A stretch of 64,000 bases of DNA from contig NZ_SACO01000006.1 in assembly GCF_004005905.1 (NCBI RefSeq), positions 156,891-220,890 of the forward strand, written 5' to 3'. Below are positions 27,232-35,988 of the stretch, piece after piece (positions within the stretch are counted from its first letter, which is position 1; each line of letters starts with the position of its first letter). Both the position numbers and the translations under genes were made by a program. This DNA is from Novosphingobium umbonatum. Lineage in GTDB: Bacteria; Pseudomonadota; Alphaproteobacteria; Sphingomonadales; Sphingomonadaceae. The notes under the pieces were generated by a model. It was not told the origin of the DNA. It made no database searches and saw nothing but the letters and a program-made list of their open reading frames with translations.

Positions 27232-27642
27232 GTCCCGATGCATTTTTTAAGCTTTAGCCTTTGCCCTATGGGGAAAGGCGCGTTAACCACTGCGCGCTTG
27301 GATTTCCCGAAAATTTCGGCATAATGGCGGCATATTATCGCCTTCTATCCCGAAAATGTAGCCACTGTGATATTTTATGTCGCAAAGTGGTTATATGTGG
27401 AAAGTCGGCGATTTGTTAATTTTGTCTTTGACCTGTTACATAAGTGCCACATTGCCGCAATAATTAACTGACATTCATGTCAGCATCTTTACCGGCTCCC
27501 CTTTGCTCGGCCATGAAGTGTCATCGATCCGGCGAGAGGCCGGGGTTGGTGACGGCAAAACAATCGTCCGCACCGCCCTTTCCCCCGTTGGAAGACAGTA
27601 CGGGGCGGCGGGGGGCCGTCGCTCCGCAACAAGGGGCAAAGC
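27232..27642. other. Upstream region of the TonB receptor gene
   Basis: A 411-bp gap, AT-richer from 27300 to 27475 than its surroundings. Short inverted sequences (AGCCACT near 27360 and AGTGGTT near 27386) flank a TTTTAT stretch and may be part of a promoter or operator. The reading frame open from 27477 is the same stretch continuing as a shadow of the receptor gene; I see no separate gene. Confidence 0.4.
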
Positions 27643-30600
27643 ATGAAGCAGACCTACCAGACCGCCTTGCGGGCGGGCGTGGCTTCCATGGTTCTTGGCA
27701 CGGCATTGATGTCGGTGCAGGCCATGGCACAGACCGCTCCGGCGGCCAGCGAAGATACCAAGACCATCGTGGTGACCGGCTCGTTGCTGCGTCGTACCAG
27801 CAAGGAAACCGTCTCGCCCGTATCGGTGCTCAGCACCGAAGCGCTGGATGCGCGCGGCGTTTCCACCGTGCAGGACGGCCTCCAGTTTCTGGCCGTCAAC
27901 AACGGTCCGGCACTGACCAACAGCTTTACCGCCAATGGCGCATTTGCCGCCGGTGCTTCGGCCGTGTCGCTGCGCGGCCTGTCGACCAACTCGACGCTGG
28001 TGCTGTTCGACGGCCTGCGCGCGGCTTACTATCCGCTGGCCGACGACGGTTCGCGTAACTTCGTCGACCTCAACACCATTCCCGACGACATCGTGGAAAA
28101 CGTGGAAGTGTTGCGCGATGGCGCTTCGGCTTCCTATGGTGCGGACGCCATCGCGGGCGTGGTCAACGTCAAGACCAAGCGCCAGTTCAAGGGCGTGTCG
28201 GTCAAGGGTGAAGGCGGCATTTCCAGCCGTGGCGATGCTCCCAGCCAGCGCTTCAGCGTGACGGTGGGTAAGGGCGACATCGACGAGGATGGCTATAACA
28301 TCTACGCCAGTGGTTTTTATTACCACAGCGCCCTGCTCTACAACAGCCAGCGCGGCTATCCCTACAACACCGACAACTGGACGGCTTTGGGCAGCGCGAG
28401 CAATGGTGTTGTTGGTGGTGTAACCCGTTCGGGTCTCTACAACGCCGGTACGCCCACCAGTTCGATTTTCTATGTGCGTCCTGCCAATGCCGGCAATACT
28501 GCCACGATTTCGGGTTCGCGCTATCAGGCGCTGAACGCGGGCCAGTGCAATGGCAGCACCTATGTTTTGAACGCCACCGATCTGGCCGCACGCGATGCCA
28601 ACGGCAACCTCTACAACGGCACCGCGCCCACCGCTGGCGTGTGTCAGGTGGACTATGCCAACAACTATGGCGTGATCCAGCCTGACATCACCCGCTTTGG
28701 CGGTTCGATGAAGGCGACGGCAAAGTTCAACGACTCGATCGAAGGCTATGTCGAAGTCAATGTGATGCAGTCCTCGTCCTATTACACCGGCAATCCGGCT
28801 GTGATCCGCGGTTCTGCTCCCACCGGCATCTATTACAAGCAGTTCAACACCTCGGCCTCGGGCGCTAACTATGCCACGGGTTCGGGTGTGCTGGCGCTGC
28901 CGGTCTATATCTGCGCCCGCAATGGTGCGTCGGCGGTGATGGTCAATGGCGTTCCCACCGTGCCGGGCTGTAGCGCCAGCAACGGCACGTTGAACCCTAA
29001 CAACCCCTTCGCCGCACAGGGCTATACCGCGCGTCTGGTTGGTCGCGATCTGGATACGCCGACTGTTAATGAAACCCGCAACCGCGTGTTCCGCGTGGCC
29101 AGCGGCCTGCGTGGCAAGTTGACCGACGGCATCGATTTCAACATCGGCGCCACCGCGATGCACACCAACCTGCGCCGCACCTACAAGAACTACGTCTATA
29201 TCCAGCACCTGCTGGATGCGATTGCCGATGGCAGCTACAATTTCGTCAATCCGGAAAAGAACTCGCAGTCGGTTCTGGATTACGTGAAGCCCACCAATGT
29301 GAAGACCGCCACTTCGGACCAGTTCCAGGTGGAAGCGAACCTGAACGGCAAGCTGTTTGATCTGCCCGGTGGTCCACTGCAATGGGCGATCGGCGCCTCG
29401 CAGCGTTATGAAGCTGTGAACGCGCCCAGCGCCAACAGCGACATCAACGGCCCGACCGAGCGTTATTATACCATCAACGCCTTTGGTACCGTGGGTAGCC
29501 GCGGCATCACCGCTTTCTATGGTGAAGCCGAAGCCCCGATCATCAAGCAGGTGACCCTGTCGGCCGCTGGTCGTTGGGACCATTATTCGAGCGGTCAGGC
29601 CTCCTTCTCACCCAAGTTTGGTTTGAAGTTCAAGCCTGTGCCTGAACTGCTGCTGCGCGGCACCTTCTCGAAGGGTTTCCGCATCCCCTCCTTCGGTGAA
29701 GCGAATGCTCTGCCGACCACGGGCTATGTCAATAACACGTCGGCGGTGTTCACCGATGCGTTCCTTGCGCAATACGGGTGCAACACGCGCGCAGTCGATG
29801 CATCGAACCCGAATGGCTATTCCAGCTGCCCGACCTATATCACCAATGGTTCTTACGGTCAGACCTCGCTGGCCAGCCCCAACCTGCAGCCTGAAAAGTC
29901 GCGTAGCATCACGCTGGGCGCGGTGTTCGAGCCTGCTCGCTGGATCTCCTTCACGGTGGATTATTACCACATCAAGAAGACCGGCGTGATCACCCAGCCT
30001 TCCAACGCTCCGGCGCTGGCGGCCTATTATTCGGGTGCGGCCATTCCGGCGGGTTACACGGTGATCGCCGATGCGCCTGACGTGAACTATCCCAATGCCA
30101 CGCCGCGCGTTGCCTTTGTGCAGGCGCAGTTGGTCAACGCCAATACGCAGACCGTTTCCGGCCTCGACTTTGGCGCACAGATCAAGAAGAAGCTGTGGGA
30201 AGGCATCACCTGGACCTCGAATCTGGAAGCCAGCTACATCATCAAGCTGGAAACCATCTATCCCGATGGCACGGTCGAGCGTTATGATGGCACGCTGGGT
30301 AACTTCAACCTGACCGCCGGTTCGGGCACGCCCAAGTGGAAGGGCACCTGGGTCAACGCGCTGGACTTCAACGGCAAGGTGAAGGTGACCAACACCATCA
30401 ACTATTATGGTGGTTACGACCTGTCGGCGATGGACCAGGGCGGCGAATATATGGATTGCAGCCTGAACCCCGGCTACAGCCCGACCGGCTGCCGCGTGCC
30501 GCGCTACATCACCACCGACCTCAACGTCTCGGTGAAGGTGAATGACAAGTTCACCATCTATGGCACGATGAACAACGTGTTCGACAAGATGCCGCCGGTG

Positions 30601-30699
30601 GACGTGGAAACCTATGGTGCCAATGGCTATAACCCTGTTCAGGGTGGTCTGGGCATTCTGGGTCGTTACATGAAGATCGGTGCCAAGATTAATTACTAA
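27643..30699 (+). CDS. TonB-dependent outer-membrane receptor
   Basis: A 1018-residue receptor for energised uptake across the outer membrane. Signal peptide about residues 1-30 (ending AMAQ), then the TonB-box-like ETKTIVVTG region (here DTKTIVVTG), a plug domain with VSLRGLSTNSTLVLFDG and GASASYGADAIAGVVNVKTK, and a large beta barrel ending in an aromatic residue (IGAKINY). Substrate not evident; the sphingomonad group with VTGS-x-LRR often imports plant glycans or other complex organics. Internal Asn/Ser/Tyr-rich loops fit surface exposure. No regulator or transport partner is adjacent. Confidence 0.95.
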   Translation: MKQTYQTALRAGVASMVLGTALMSVQAMAQTAPAASEDTKTIVVTGSLLRRTSKETVSPVSVLSTEALDARGVSTVQDGLQFLAVNNGPALTNSFTANGAFAAGASAVSLRGLSTNSTLVLFDGLRAAYYPLADDGSRNFVDLNTIPDDIVENVEVLRDGASASYGADAIAGVVNVKTKRQFKGVSVKGEGGISSRGDAPSQRFSVTVGKGDIDEDGYNIYASGFYYHSALLYNSQRGYPYNTDNWTALGSASNGVVGGVTRSGLYNAGTPTSSIFYVRPANAGNTATISGSRYQALNAGQCNGSTYVLNATDLAARDANGNLYNGTAPTAGVCQVDYANNYGVIQPDITRFGGSMKATAKFNDSIEGYVEVNVMQSSSYYTGNPAVIRGSAPTGIYYKQFNTSASGANYATGSGVLALPVYICARNGASAVMVNGVPTVPGCSASNGTLNPNNPFAAQGYTARLVGRDLDTPTVNETRNRVFRVASGLRGKLTDGIDFNIGATAMHTNLRRTYKNYVYIQHLLDAIADGSYNFVNPEKNSQSVLDYVKPTNVKTATSDQFQVEANLNGKLFDLPGGPLQWAIGASQRYEAVNAPSANSDINGPTERYYTINAFGTVGSRGITAFYGEAEAPIIKQVTLSAAGRWDHYSSGQASFSPKFGLKFKPVPELLLRGTFSKGFRIPSFGEANALPTTGYVNNTSAVFTDAFLAQYGCNTRAVDASNPNGYSSCPTYITNGSYGQTSLASPNLQPEKSRSITLGAVFEPARWISFTVDYYHIKKTGVITQPSNAPALAAYYSGAAIPAGYTVIADAPDVNYPNATPRVAFVQAQLVNANTQTVSGLDFGAQIKKKLWEGITWTSNLEASYIIKLETIYPDGTVERYDGTLGNFNLTAGSGTPKWKGTWVNALDFNGKVKVTNTINYYGGYDLSAMDQGGEYMDCSLNPGYSPTGCRVPRYITTDLNVSVKVNDKFTIYGTMNNVFDKMPPVDVETYGANGYNPVQGGLGILGRYMKIGAKINY

Positions 30700-30738
30700 G
30701 GTATGATCTCTGGCTCCGGCCTTTGGCTGGAACAAGGG

Positions 30739-30768
30739 AAGGGCGGTCCATGCGGGCCGCCCTTTCTT
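30739..30768 (+). terminator. Rho-independent terminator of the TonB receptor gene
   Basis: AAGGGCGG (30739-30746) pairs with CCGCCCTT (30757-30764), with TTTCTTT at and beyond the end of the stem. Confidence 0.8.
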
Positions 30769-30854
30769 TATGGGCGGGTTCTGACGAGGGCCTCTGGAAC
30801 GGGGGCCTCTGGCGCGGTTCTGGGCACCGAGGACGGCATGGATGGCGTACAAGC

Positions 30855-30891
30855 AAAAAGCCCGGCGGAGACTGGCTCCACCGGGCTTTTT
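30855..30891 (-). terminator. Rho-independent terminator of rpmB
   Basis: AAAAAGCCCGG and CCGGGCTTTTT are perfect inverted repeats around a GGCGGAGACTGGCTCCA-type loop that itself pairs (GGAG/CTCC). It lies 27 bp beyond the rpmB stop and can act on both strands. Confidence 0.85.
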
Positions 30892-30917
30892 GAGTGCTCT
30901 CGAGGCTGTGTCGCCGA

Positions 30918-31208
30918 TTAGGCGGCAGCGGCAACCTTCTTGACCAGCTCGCGCTTCACTTTGAGAGCGCGGGCCGACAGCTTGCAGTCGGCAGTCTTCA
31001 GCAGCCAGTTGTCAAGACCGCCAACATGCTCGACCGAGCGCAGGCCGTGGGTCGAAACGCGCAGCTTCACAGCGCGATCCAGACCTTCCGACAGCAGCGT
31101 GACGTTCTGCAGGTTGGGCAGAAACACGCGCTTGGTCTTGTTGTTGGCGTGGCTGACGTTGTGGCCGATCTGGCGACCTTTGCCAGTCAGTTCGCAAATA
31201 CGGGACAT
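30918..31208 (-). CDS. rpmB: 50S ribosomal protein L28
   Basis: A 96-residue L28. It starts [23 protein letters not shown], the usual alphaproteobacterial N-terminus with a single cysteine rather than a zinc-binding set, and continues with [11 protein letters not shown], a basic RNA-binding central part and an Ala-rich end. Monocistronic with its own terminator. Confidence 0.97.
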   Translation of the reverse strand: MSRICELTGKGRQIGHNVSHANNKTKRVFLPNLQNVTLLSEGLDRAVKLRVSTHGLRSVEHVGGLDNWLLKTADCKLSARALKVKRELVKKVAAAA

Positions 31209-31327
31209 GGGTGTTACTCGCTCAATGAATCTGATGATCCCGTAACGGGAGAGAGGGGCCGCATAGCGATTCGTGTGGAAAAGGTCAAGTTGCGCTTGAC
31301 GAAAGCCTGCGCTAACCCTTGGCCATC

Positions 31328-31795
31328 ATGACGCAAGCCCCCCATCGCTGGCCCCTACCCGCGCCGATGCAGCAGGCATTGACCCAGGCAAGGCTGGCGG
31401 CCGAGGCTGGAGAAGTGCCAATAGGCGCGGTGATCGTCAAGGATGGCGCGGTGATCGCCGCCGCGCATAACCGCCCGCGCGGCCTTTGCGACCCCACCGC
31501 CCATGCCGAGATTCTGGCGCTACGCGCCGCTGCAAAGGCGCTGGGGCAGGAAAGGCTGGAAGGGTGTGACCTGTGGGTCAGTCTGGAGCCCTGTGCGATG
31601 TGTGCGGGCGCCATTGCCCATGCCCGCATCGCCCGCGTTTATTACGCTGCGCCAGACCCCAAGGGCGGCGCTGTGGCGCAGGGGGCGCGGGTGTTTGACC
31701 AGCCCCAATGCCTGCATCGGCCCGAGGTCTATTCTGGCATGGGAGAGGTAGAGGCGGCGGACATGCTGCGCGAATTTTTCCGCGCGCGGCGCTGA
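31328..31795 (+). CDS. tadA: tRNA-specific adenosine deaminase
   Basis: A 155-residue cytidine-deaminase-fold enzyme that converts A34 of tRNA-Arg(ACG) to inosine. The zinc-binding and catalytic signature is present as HAEILALR and, further on, PCAMCAGAIAHARI. Upstream context VPIGAVIV and HNRP match TadA rather than guanine deaminase. ATG at 31328 was chosen; a TTG three codons earlier is possible. It stands alone, divergent from rpmB. Confidence 0.93.
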   Translation: MTQAPHRWPLPAPMQQALTQARLAAEAGEVPIGAVIVKDGAVIAAAHNRPRGLCDPTAHAEILALRAAAKALGQERLEGCDLWVSLEPCAMCAGAIAHARIARVYYAAPDPKGGAVAQGARVFDQPQCLHRPEVYSGMGEVEAADMLREFFRARR

Positions 31796-31796
31796 A

Positions 31797-32240
31797 TTAC
31801 TGCGGGTCTTTCTTACCCTGCTGGGCCTTGAACCAGTTTTGTGCATCGCGCTGAAACAGCATGACCACGCTGGCGCAGGCCAGAAAGGTACCCAGCAGCG
31901 AAGGAGCAATGGCCACAAAGGGCACGTCGCTCAAAGCCACGACTTTGATCAGTTTCGGCAACGTCAACACACTGAACAGATTGATGATGATCCACAACAC
32001 AATGGCAATCTTGTTGCCGCGGCGCGAGACGAAATACCAATTGAGCGTGGTGACGCCGATGTTGAGCAGCAGCGACAGGGCAGCCGTCCACAGTGCGGTA
32101 TAATCGTCTACATGCTGTTCCATCATCTGGTCGCGAATACCGGTCAGGTTGAGGTAACCGGTGCCCAGCAAGATCGCCATGGAAACGTAAAAAATGCGGT
32201 CAAACCATTCCAGAGATTTCGGGCGCATCATCCGTTCCAT
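31797..32240 (-). CDS. Four-span membrane protein of unknown function
   Basis: A 147-residue integral membrane protein. Hydrophobic segments near residues 15-33, 50-70, 77-95 and 104-125 give four spans, with a polar C-terminal tail (FKAQQGKKDPQ). No conserved catalytic residues are obvious. Two closely following ATGs are alternative starts. It converges with tadA at a 1-bp gap and lies about 25 bp downstream of nadC. Confidence 0.7.
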   Translation of the reverse strand: MERMMRPKSLEWFDRIFYVSMAILLGTGYLNLTGIRDQMMEQHVDDYTALWTAALSLLLNIGVTTLNWYFVSRRGNKIAIVLWIIINLFSVLTLPKLIKVVALSDVPFVAIAPSLLGTFLACASVVMLFQRDAQNWFKAQQGKKDPQ

Positions 32241-32264
32241 TCCAATGTCAGATCCATGATTGCC

Positions 32265-33140
32265 TCAAACCGAGGCAAAGTCGAGGCCGATATCCACCGC
32301 TGGCGCGCTTTGGGTCAGGCGGCCCACCGAAATATAATCGACGCCCGAGGCAGCGATGGCGGCAATCGTGTCGAGTCGCACCCCGCCGCTGGCTTCACAG
32401 GCGACACGGCCCGCCACTTGGGCCACCGCCACGCGCAACATGTCCGGCCCCATATTGTCGAGCAGGAGATGCGTGGCGCCCGCCTTCAGCGCGGGTTCGA
32501 TCTGGTCGAGGTGATCGACCTCGCAGATGATGCGCTGCACGCCTGCGGCCTTGGCACGGGCCACGGCGGGGCCAACTCCGCCCGCCACGGCCACATGGTT
32601 GTCCTTGATCATCGCCGCGTCCCACAGGCCCATGCGGTGGTTGGTGGCGCCGCCCATACGGGTGGCATATTTTTCCAGCACGCGCAGGCCGGGAATGGTC
32701 TTGCGCGTATCGAGCAGCACCGATTTCGTCTCGCCCATGGCATCGACATAGGTGCGCGTCATGGTGGCAATGCCCGAAAGATGCTGCACGGTGTTTAGCG
32801 CGCTGCGTTCGGCGGTGAGCAGGGCGCGGGCCATGCCGGTGACGCGCAGCAGATGGGTGCCTGCAGGCACACTCTGGCCGTCCTGAACCAGCATTTCGAC
32901 CTCTGCCTGTGGATCAAGCGCGAGGAAGAAGGCGGCGGCAATGGGCATGCCTGCCACGGTGATCGCATCGCGGCTGTCCATCACGCCGACAAAGCGGGCC
33001 TCGGCAGGGATGACGCTCTCGCTGGTGACATCGCGCCCGCCATCGGGCCAACCCAGCCCAAGATCCTCGGCGAGGGTGGAGCGGATGTAGGCGGGCAGGT
33101 CGAAGCCAGCCAGTTCAAAATGGGGAAGGGTAAAACTCAT
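32265..33140 (-). CDS. nadC: Nicotinate-nucleotide pyrophosphorylase (carboxylating)
   Basis: A 291-residue quinolinate phosphoribosyltransferase of NAD synthesis. Motifs: EDLGLG at the N-terminus, NTVQHLSGIAT, the substrate-binding LDTRKTIPGLRVLEKYA, GGATNHRMGL, the acidic EVDHLDQ and LLLDNMGPDML, and the phosphate-binding EASGGV and YISVGRLTQS. Catalyses quinolinate plus PRPP to nicotinate mononucleotide. nadA and nadB are not nearby. Confidence 0.96.
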   Translation of the reverse strand: MSFTLPHFELAGFDLPAYIRSTLAEDLGLGWPDGGRDVTSESVIPAEARFVGVMDSRDAITVAGMPIAAAFFLALDPQAEVEMLVQDGQSVPAGTHLLRVTGMARALLTAERSALNTVQHLSGIATMTRTYVDAMGETKSVLLDTRKTIPGLRVLEKYATRMGGATNHRMGLWDAAMIKDNHVAVAGGVGPAVARAKAAGVQRIICEVDHLDQIEPALKAGATHLLLDNMGPDMLRVAVAQVAGRVACEASGGVRLDTIAAIAASGVDYISVGRLTQSAPAVDIGLDFASV

Positions 33141-33218
33141 ACGCTGCGTATAGAGGAGGGAAGCGCGAAGGGTCTAGACCCCACCGGCATCTATCCGCGC
33201 CGCAGTCGGACGTGCCCC

Positions 33219-34019
33219 TTAATGCACAAACCGCGCCACCACATCGCGATAGGAGCGCGACACTTTCACATCCGCGCCCGATTCCAGCACAAGGAAACAT
33301 TCGCCATTGGTGTGGGGGCGCACCTGCCGCACAAGGTTGAGGTTCACGATCCACGAACGATGCACGCGCTGGAATACGCGCGGGTCGAGGCGCCGCTCCA
33401 GATCCTTCATCGTTTCGCGCAGGATCATGGAATTGTCGGCGGTATAGATCACCATATAATCGCCTGCTGCCTCGATCCGTTCAATCGAATCGACATCCAC
33501 GCGGAAAATCTGCCCGCGATCCTTGATGTTGAGCAGCTTTTCATAGCGGTCGGCAGCCGGATCGCTGGGGTCTTCCTCCAACGTTTCCATCGCATCGGGC
33601 GCCACTTCGGCCAGCACGCTTTTGAGCTTTTCGGCCTCTTCGGAGGCGCGCTTGTCGGCAAGGCGCTGGCGCACGCGGTCCAGCGTATCGGCCAGCTTGT
33701 CCTCATCCACCGGCTTCATCAGATAATTGACCGCATTGGCCTCAAAGGCGCGCACGGCATGTTCCTGATAGGCGGTGACAAAGACGAAAAGCGGCGGCTC
33801 TACATCCATCACGCCCTTCACCACGGCAAAGCCGTCAAAACCGGGCATCTGGATGTCGAGAAACACCAGATCGGGCTTCTCGGTCTTGATCTTGCGGATC
33901 GCCTCTCGGCCATTGTTGCAGGTATCGATGATTTCCACATCGGGGAATTTTTCAAGCCGCAGGGCAAGGCCCGCAATCGCCAGCTTTTCATCATCGACGA
34001 GGATGGTGCGGATGGTCAT
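33219..34019 (-). CDS. LytTR-family response regulator
   Basis: A 266-residue two-component regulator. Receiver domain about residues 1-120: acidic pocket DDE, phosphoacceptor Asp in LVFLDIQMPGFDG, and switch Lys in YLMKPVDEDKL. Linker about 120-160 is acidic (EEDPSDPAADRYEK). The C-terminal LytTR DNA-binding domain (about 165-266) has DRGQIFRVDVDSIERIEAAGDY and FQRVHRSWIVNL. Encoded 48 bp downstream of its likely kinase. Targets unknown. Confidence 0.93.
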   Translation of the reverse strand: MTIRTILVDDEKLAIAGLALRLEKFPDVEIIDTCNNGREAIRKIKTEKPDLVFLDIQMPGFDGFAVVKGVMDVEPPLFVFVTAYQEHAVRAFEANAVNYLMKPVDEDKLADTLDRVRQRLADKRASEEAEKLKSVLAEVAPDAMETLEEDPSDPAADRYEKLLNIKDRGQIFRVDVDSIERIEAAGDYMVIYTADNSMILRETMKDLERRLDPRVFQRVHRSWIVNLNLVRQVRPHTNGECFLVLESGADVKVSRSYRDVVARFVH

Positions 34020-34067
34020 GCCTTGGTGTCCTGACTGGGGCGGGTTGGTTGGGCCATGGCGATGCTT

Positions 34068-35231
34068 TCACACGTTCACGGCTGAACGGGGGGTGAGCGA
34101 GGAGGTAGACGCCGACGGGTTGTCGCGTTTTTCGAACGGAATCTCGATAGTGACCGCAAAACCACCCTCGGGCGGTTCAAAAGTGTCAAACCGGTGGTTC
34201 GCGCCATAGGCCTGCGCCAGACGGTCGCGGATATTGGCAAGGCCGACGCCGGTGGAAACCGTGTCGCCGCCATCAAAGCTCATGGCGGTAAAGCGGTTGT
34301 CGGCGGCATCCACCTGCAGGCCGGGGCCGGTGTCGGACACGGTGATGCGCAGGTTCTGCCCGATCAGACAGGCGGCAACGGTGATTTCCGCGCCCGATTC
34401 CTGCGGGCTGACCGCATATTTGATCGCATTTTCCACCAGAGGTTGCAGCAGCAGCGAGGGCAGCAAGCCCTCCTCGCAAGCCTCGTCGATCTGGAATTTG
34501 GTGCGCAGCCTTTCCTCAAACCGCATCAATTCGATGCCCAGATAGAGTTTGAGCGTCTCCACCTCCTGCGCCACGGTCACCCGCCCCGTGGGCTGGTTCA
34601 CCAGAGTATAGCGCAGGAAAGAGGACAGGCGGGTGAGCATCGCATTGGCCTGATCGGTTTGCTTGAGCAGCACCAGGGTGGAGATCGAGTTCAGCGTGTT
34701 GAACAGGAAATGCGGGTTCAACTGGTAACGCAGCATCGCCAATTGCGCGCTGGTGGCCTGACTTTCCAACCGCATCAGCTGGTCATTCTGTTCCTCGATC
34801 CGCAGGAAGAAATTGATGGCGTAATAAAGCGCCGACCAAGCCCCCAGCAAGGTGGCGTCCAGATAGAACACGCCGATCACCAATTGGGCAAAGCTGGTTT
34901 CGGTATCGGGCCGGTACAGCGCGATCACCCAGCCATCCATGAACGCATAGAGCGAGACCGCAAAGGGCAGCACCAGCACGGTGACGCCCCAGGTGAGCAA
35001 GGGGCGCAGGCCGATCAATTGGTGATAGATCACCGCCAGAATCAGCGAGATCGAAAAGCCGGTCAGCGTCGCAATCAGCACCAGCAGCAGGAAGGAGGCC
35101 GGTTGCCCCCCTGCCAGCGCCGACATCGAACGCATGAGCATCGCGCCGGTCCAGCCCAACACCTGCAAGCGCCAGAACGCACGGTTCTTGTTGGCGAAAA
35201 AGGGCGTAGGGCGAAAAGGAAGCACGGCCAT
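34068..35231 (-). CDS. LytS/YehU-type sensor histidine kinase
   Basis: A 387-residue kinase of the His_kinase (PF06580) type. About four membrane spans lie in residues 20-165 without a clear sensor domain, followed by a short coiled coil (RIEEQNDQLMRLESQ). The phosphoacceptor region is LRYQLNPHFLFNTLNS, and the ATPase has LVENAIKYAV and SDTGPGL with GVGLANIRDRL. Partner of the LytTR regulator downstream. The C-terminus ends in a Ser-rich tail. Signal unknown. Confidence 0.93.
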   Translation of the reverse strand: MAVLPFRPTPFFANKNRAFWRLQVLGWTGAMLMRSMSALAGGQPASFLLLVLIATLTGFSISLILAVIYHQLIGLRPLLTWGVTVLVLPFAVSLYAFMDGWVIALYRPDTETSFAQLVIGVFYLDATLLGAWSALYYAINFFLRIEEQNDQLMRLESQATSAQLAMLRYQLNPHFLFNTLNSISTLVLLKQTDQANAMLTRLSSFLRYTLVNQPTGRVTVAQEVETLKLYLGIELMRFEERLRTKFQIDEACEEGLLPSLLLQPLVENAIKYAVSPQESGAEITVAACLIGQNLRITVSDTGPGLQVDAADNRFTAMSFDGGDTVSTGVGLANIRDRLAQAYGANHRFDTFEPPEGGFAVTIEIPFEKRDNPSASTSSLTPRSAVNV

Positions 35232-35276
35232 AATCTTCTGTCTACCGCAGAAGAGGGAGGCTGGGAATAGGCCCGA

Positions 35277-35978
35277 TCAGTTCTTGGCTAAAGCCTTGGC
35301 TAAAGCATCATAGCCCACCGCGCCGCCCAGCACTTGCCCGCCCGCGATCCAGCTGGGCGTGCCATTCAGGCCCAGATTGCGCGCCAGCGTCAGATTGCCC
35401 TCGATCTCGGCCTCGGTTGCGGGTTCGGCCATCTGCTTTTGCGCCAGCGCCAGATCGACACCGGCGGTTCGCGCCGCTGTGGCAATGGTTTCCGGCGTCA
35501 GGCGACCGGCGGCATACATGGCGCGGTGGAAAGCGGCGAATTTGCTCTGTTTTGCCGCCGCCAGCGCCATTTTGGCCGCATCCGCGCTTTGCGGCGAAAG
35601 GATTGGCAATTGGCGGATCACCACTTTGAGATCGGGATTGCCCGCCAGCAGCCTTGCCACATCCTTCTCGCTCGCACGGCAATAGCCGCAGGCGTAATCC
35701 ATGAATTCCACCAGCACGGTCTTGCCCGCAGGATTGCCCAGCACCGCGCCGGGCCAGACCTTCTGCGCCAGCGGAGCGGCCTTCGCCAAGGCGCCCTCGC
35801 TCTCCTTGGCTTTCAACCGCTCGACCACTTGGGGCAGCACTTCGGGATGTTCCAGCAGATAGTCGCGCGTGTTGTCGCGCCCCACCCAATGCGCAGTGGC
35901 GGTCACCGCCGCGCCGCCCAGCACGCCTCCAAGCAAGGCGGTGAGGAACAGGCGGGCAGGTTTGATCGGCTGGGTCAT
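35277..35978 (-). CDS. DsbA-family thioredoxin-like periplasmic protein
   Basis: A 233-residue protein with an N-terminal hydrophobic anchor or signal (LFLTALLGGVLGGAAVTATA) and a DsbA-like thioredoxin fold. The redox-active motif is CGYC in VEFMDYACGYCRASE, and the cis-proline is in NGTPSWI. The N-terminal helix region RDYLLEHPEVLPQVVERL matches the BdbD/Com1-like group. Likely a periplasmic thiol oxidase or isomerase. It follows the M48 protease gene by 10 bp in the same direction. Confidence 0.9.
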   Translation of the reverse strand: MTQPIKPARLFLTALLGGVLGGAAVTATAHWVGRDNTRDYLLEHPEVLPQVVERLKAKESEGALAKAAPLAQKVWPGAVLGNPAGKTVLVEFMDYACGYCRASEKDVARLLAGNPDLKVVIRQLPILSPQSADAAKMALAAAKQSKFAAFHRAMYAAGRLTPETIATAARTAGVDLALAQKQMAEPATEAEIEGNLTLARNLGLNGTPSWIAGGQVLGGAVGYDALAKALAKN

Positions 35979-35988
35979 GACAGGGCCT

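Noticed and set aside
27475..29583. 702-codon open frame antisense to the TonB receptor gene
   Set aside because: Low-complexity Arg/Gly/Ile/Val composition without any domain; it mirrors a clear receptor gene with signal peptide and plug. High-GC codon use produces long antisense frames.
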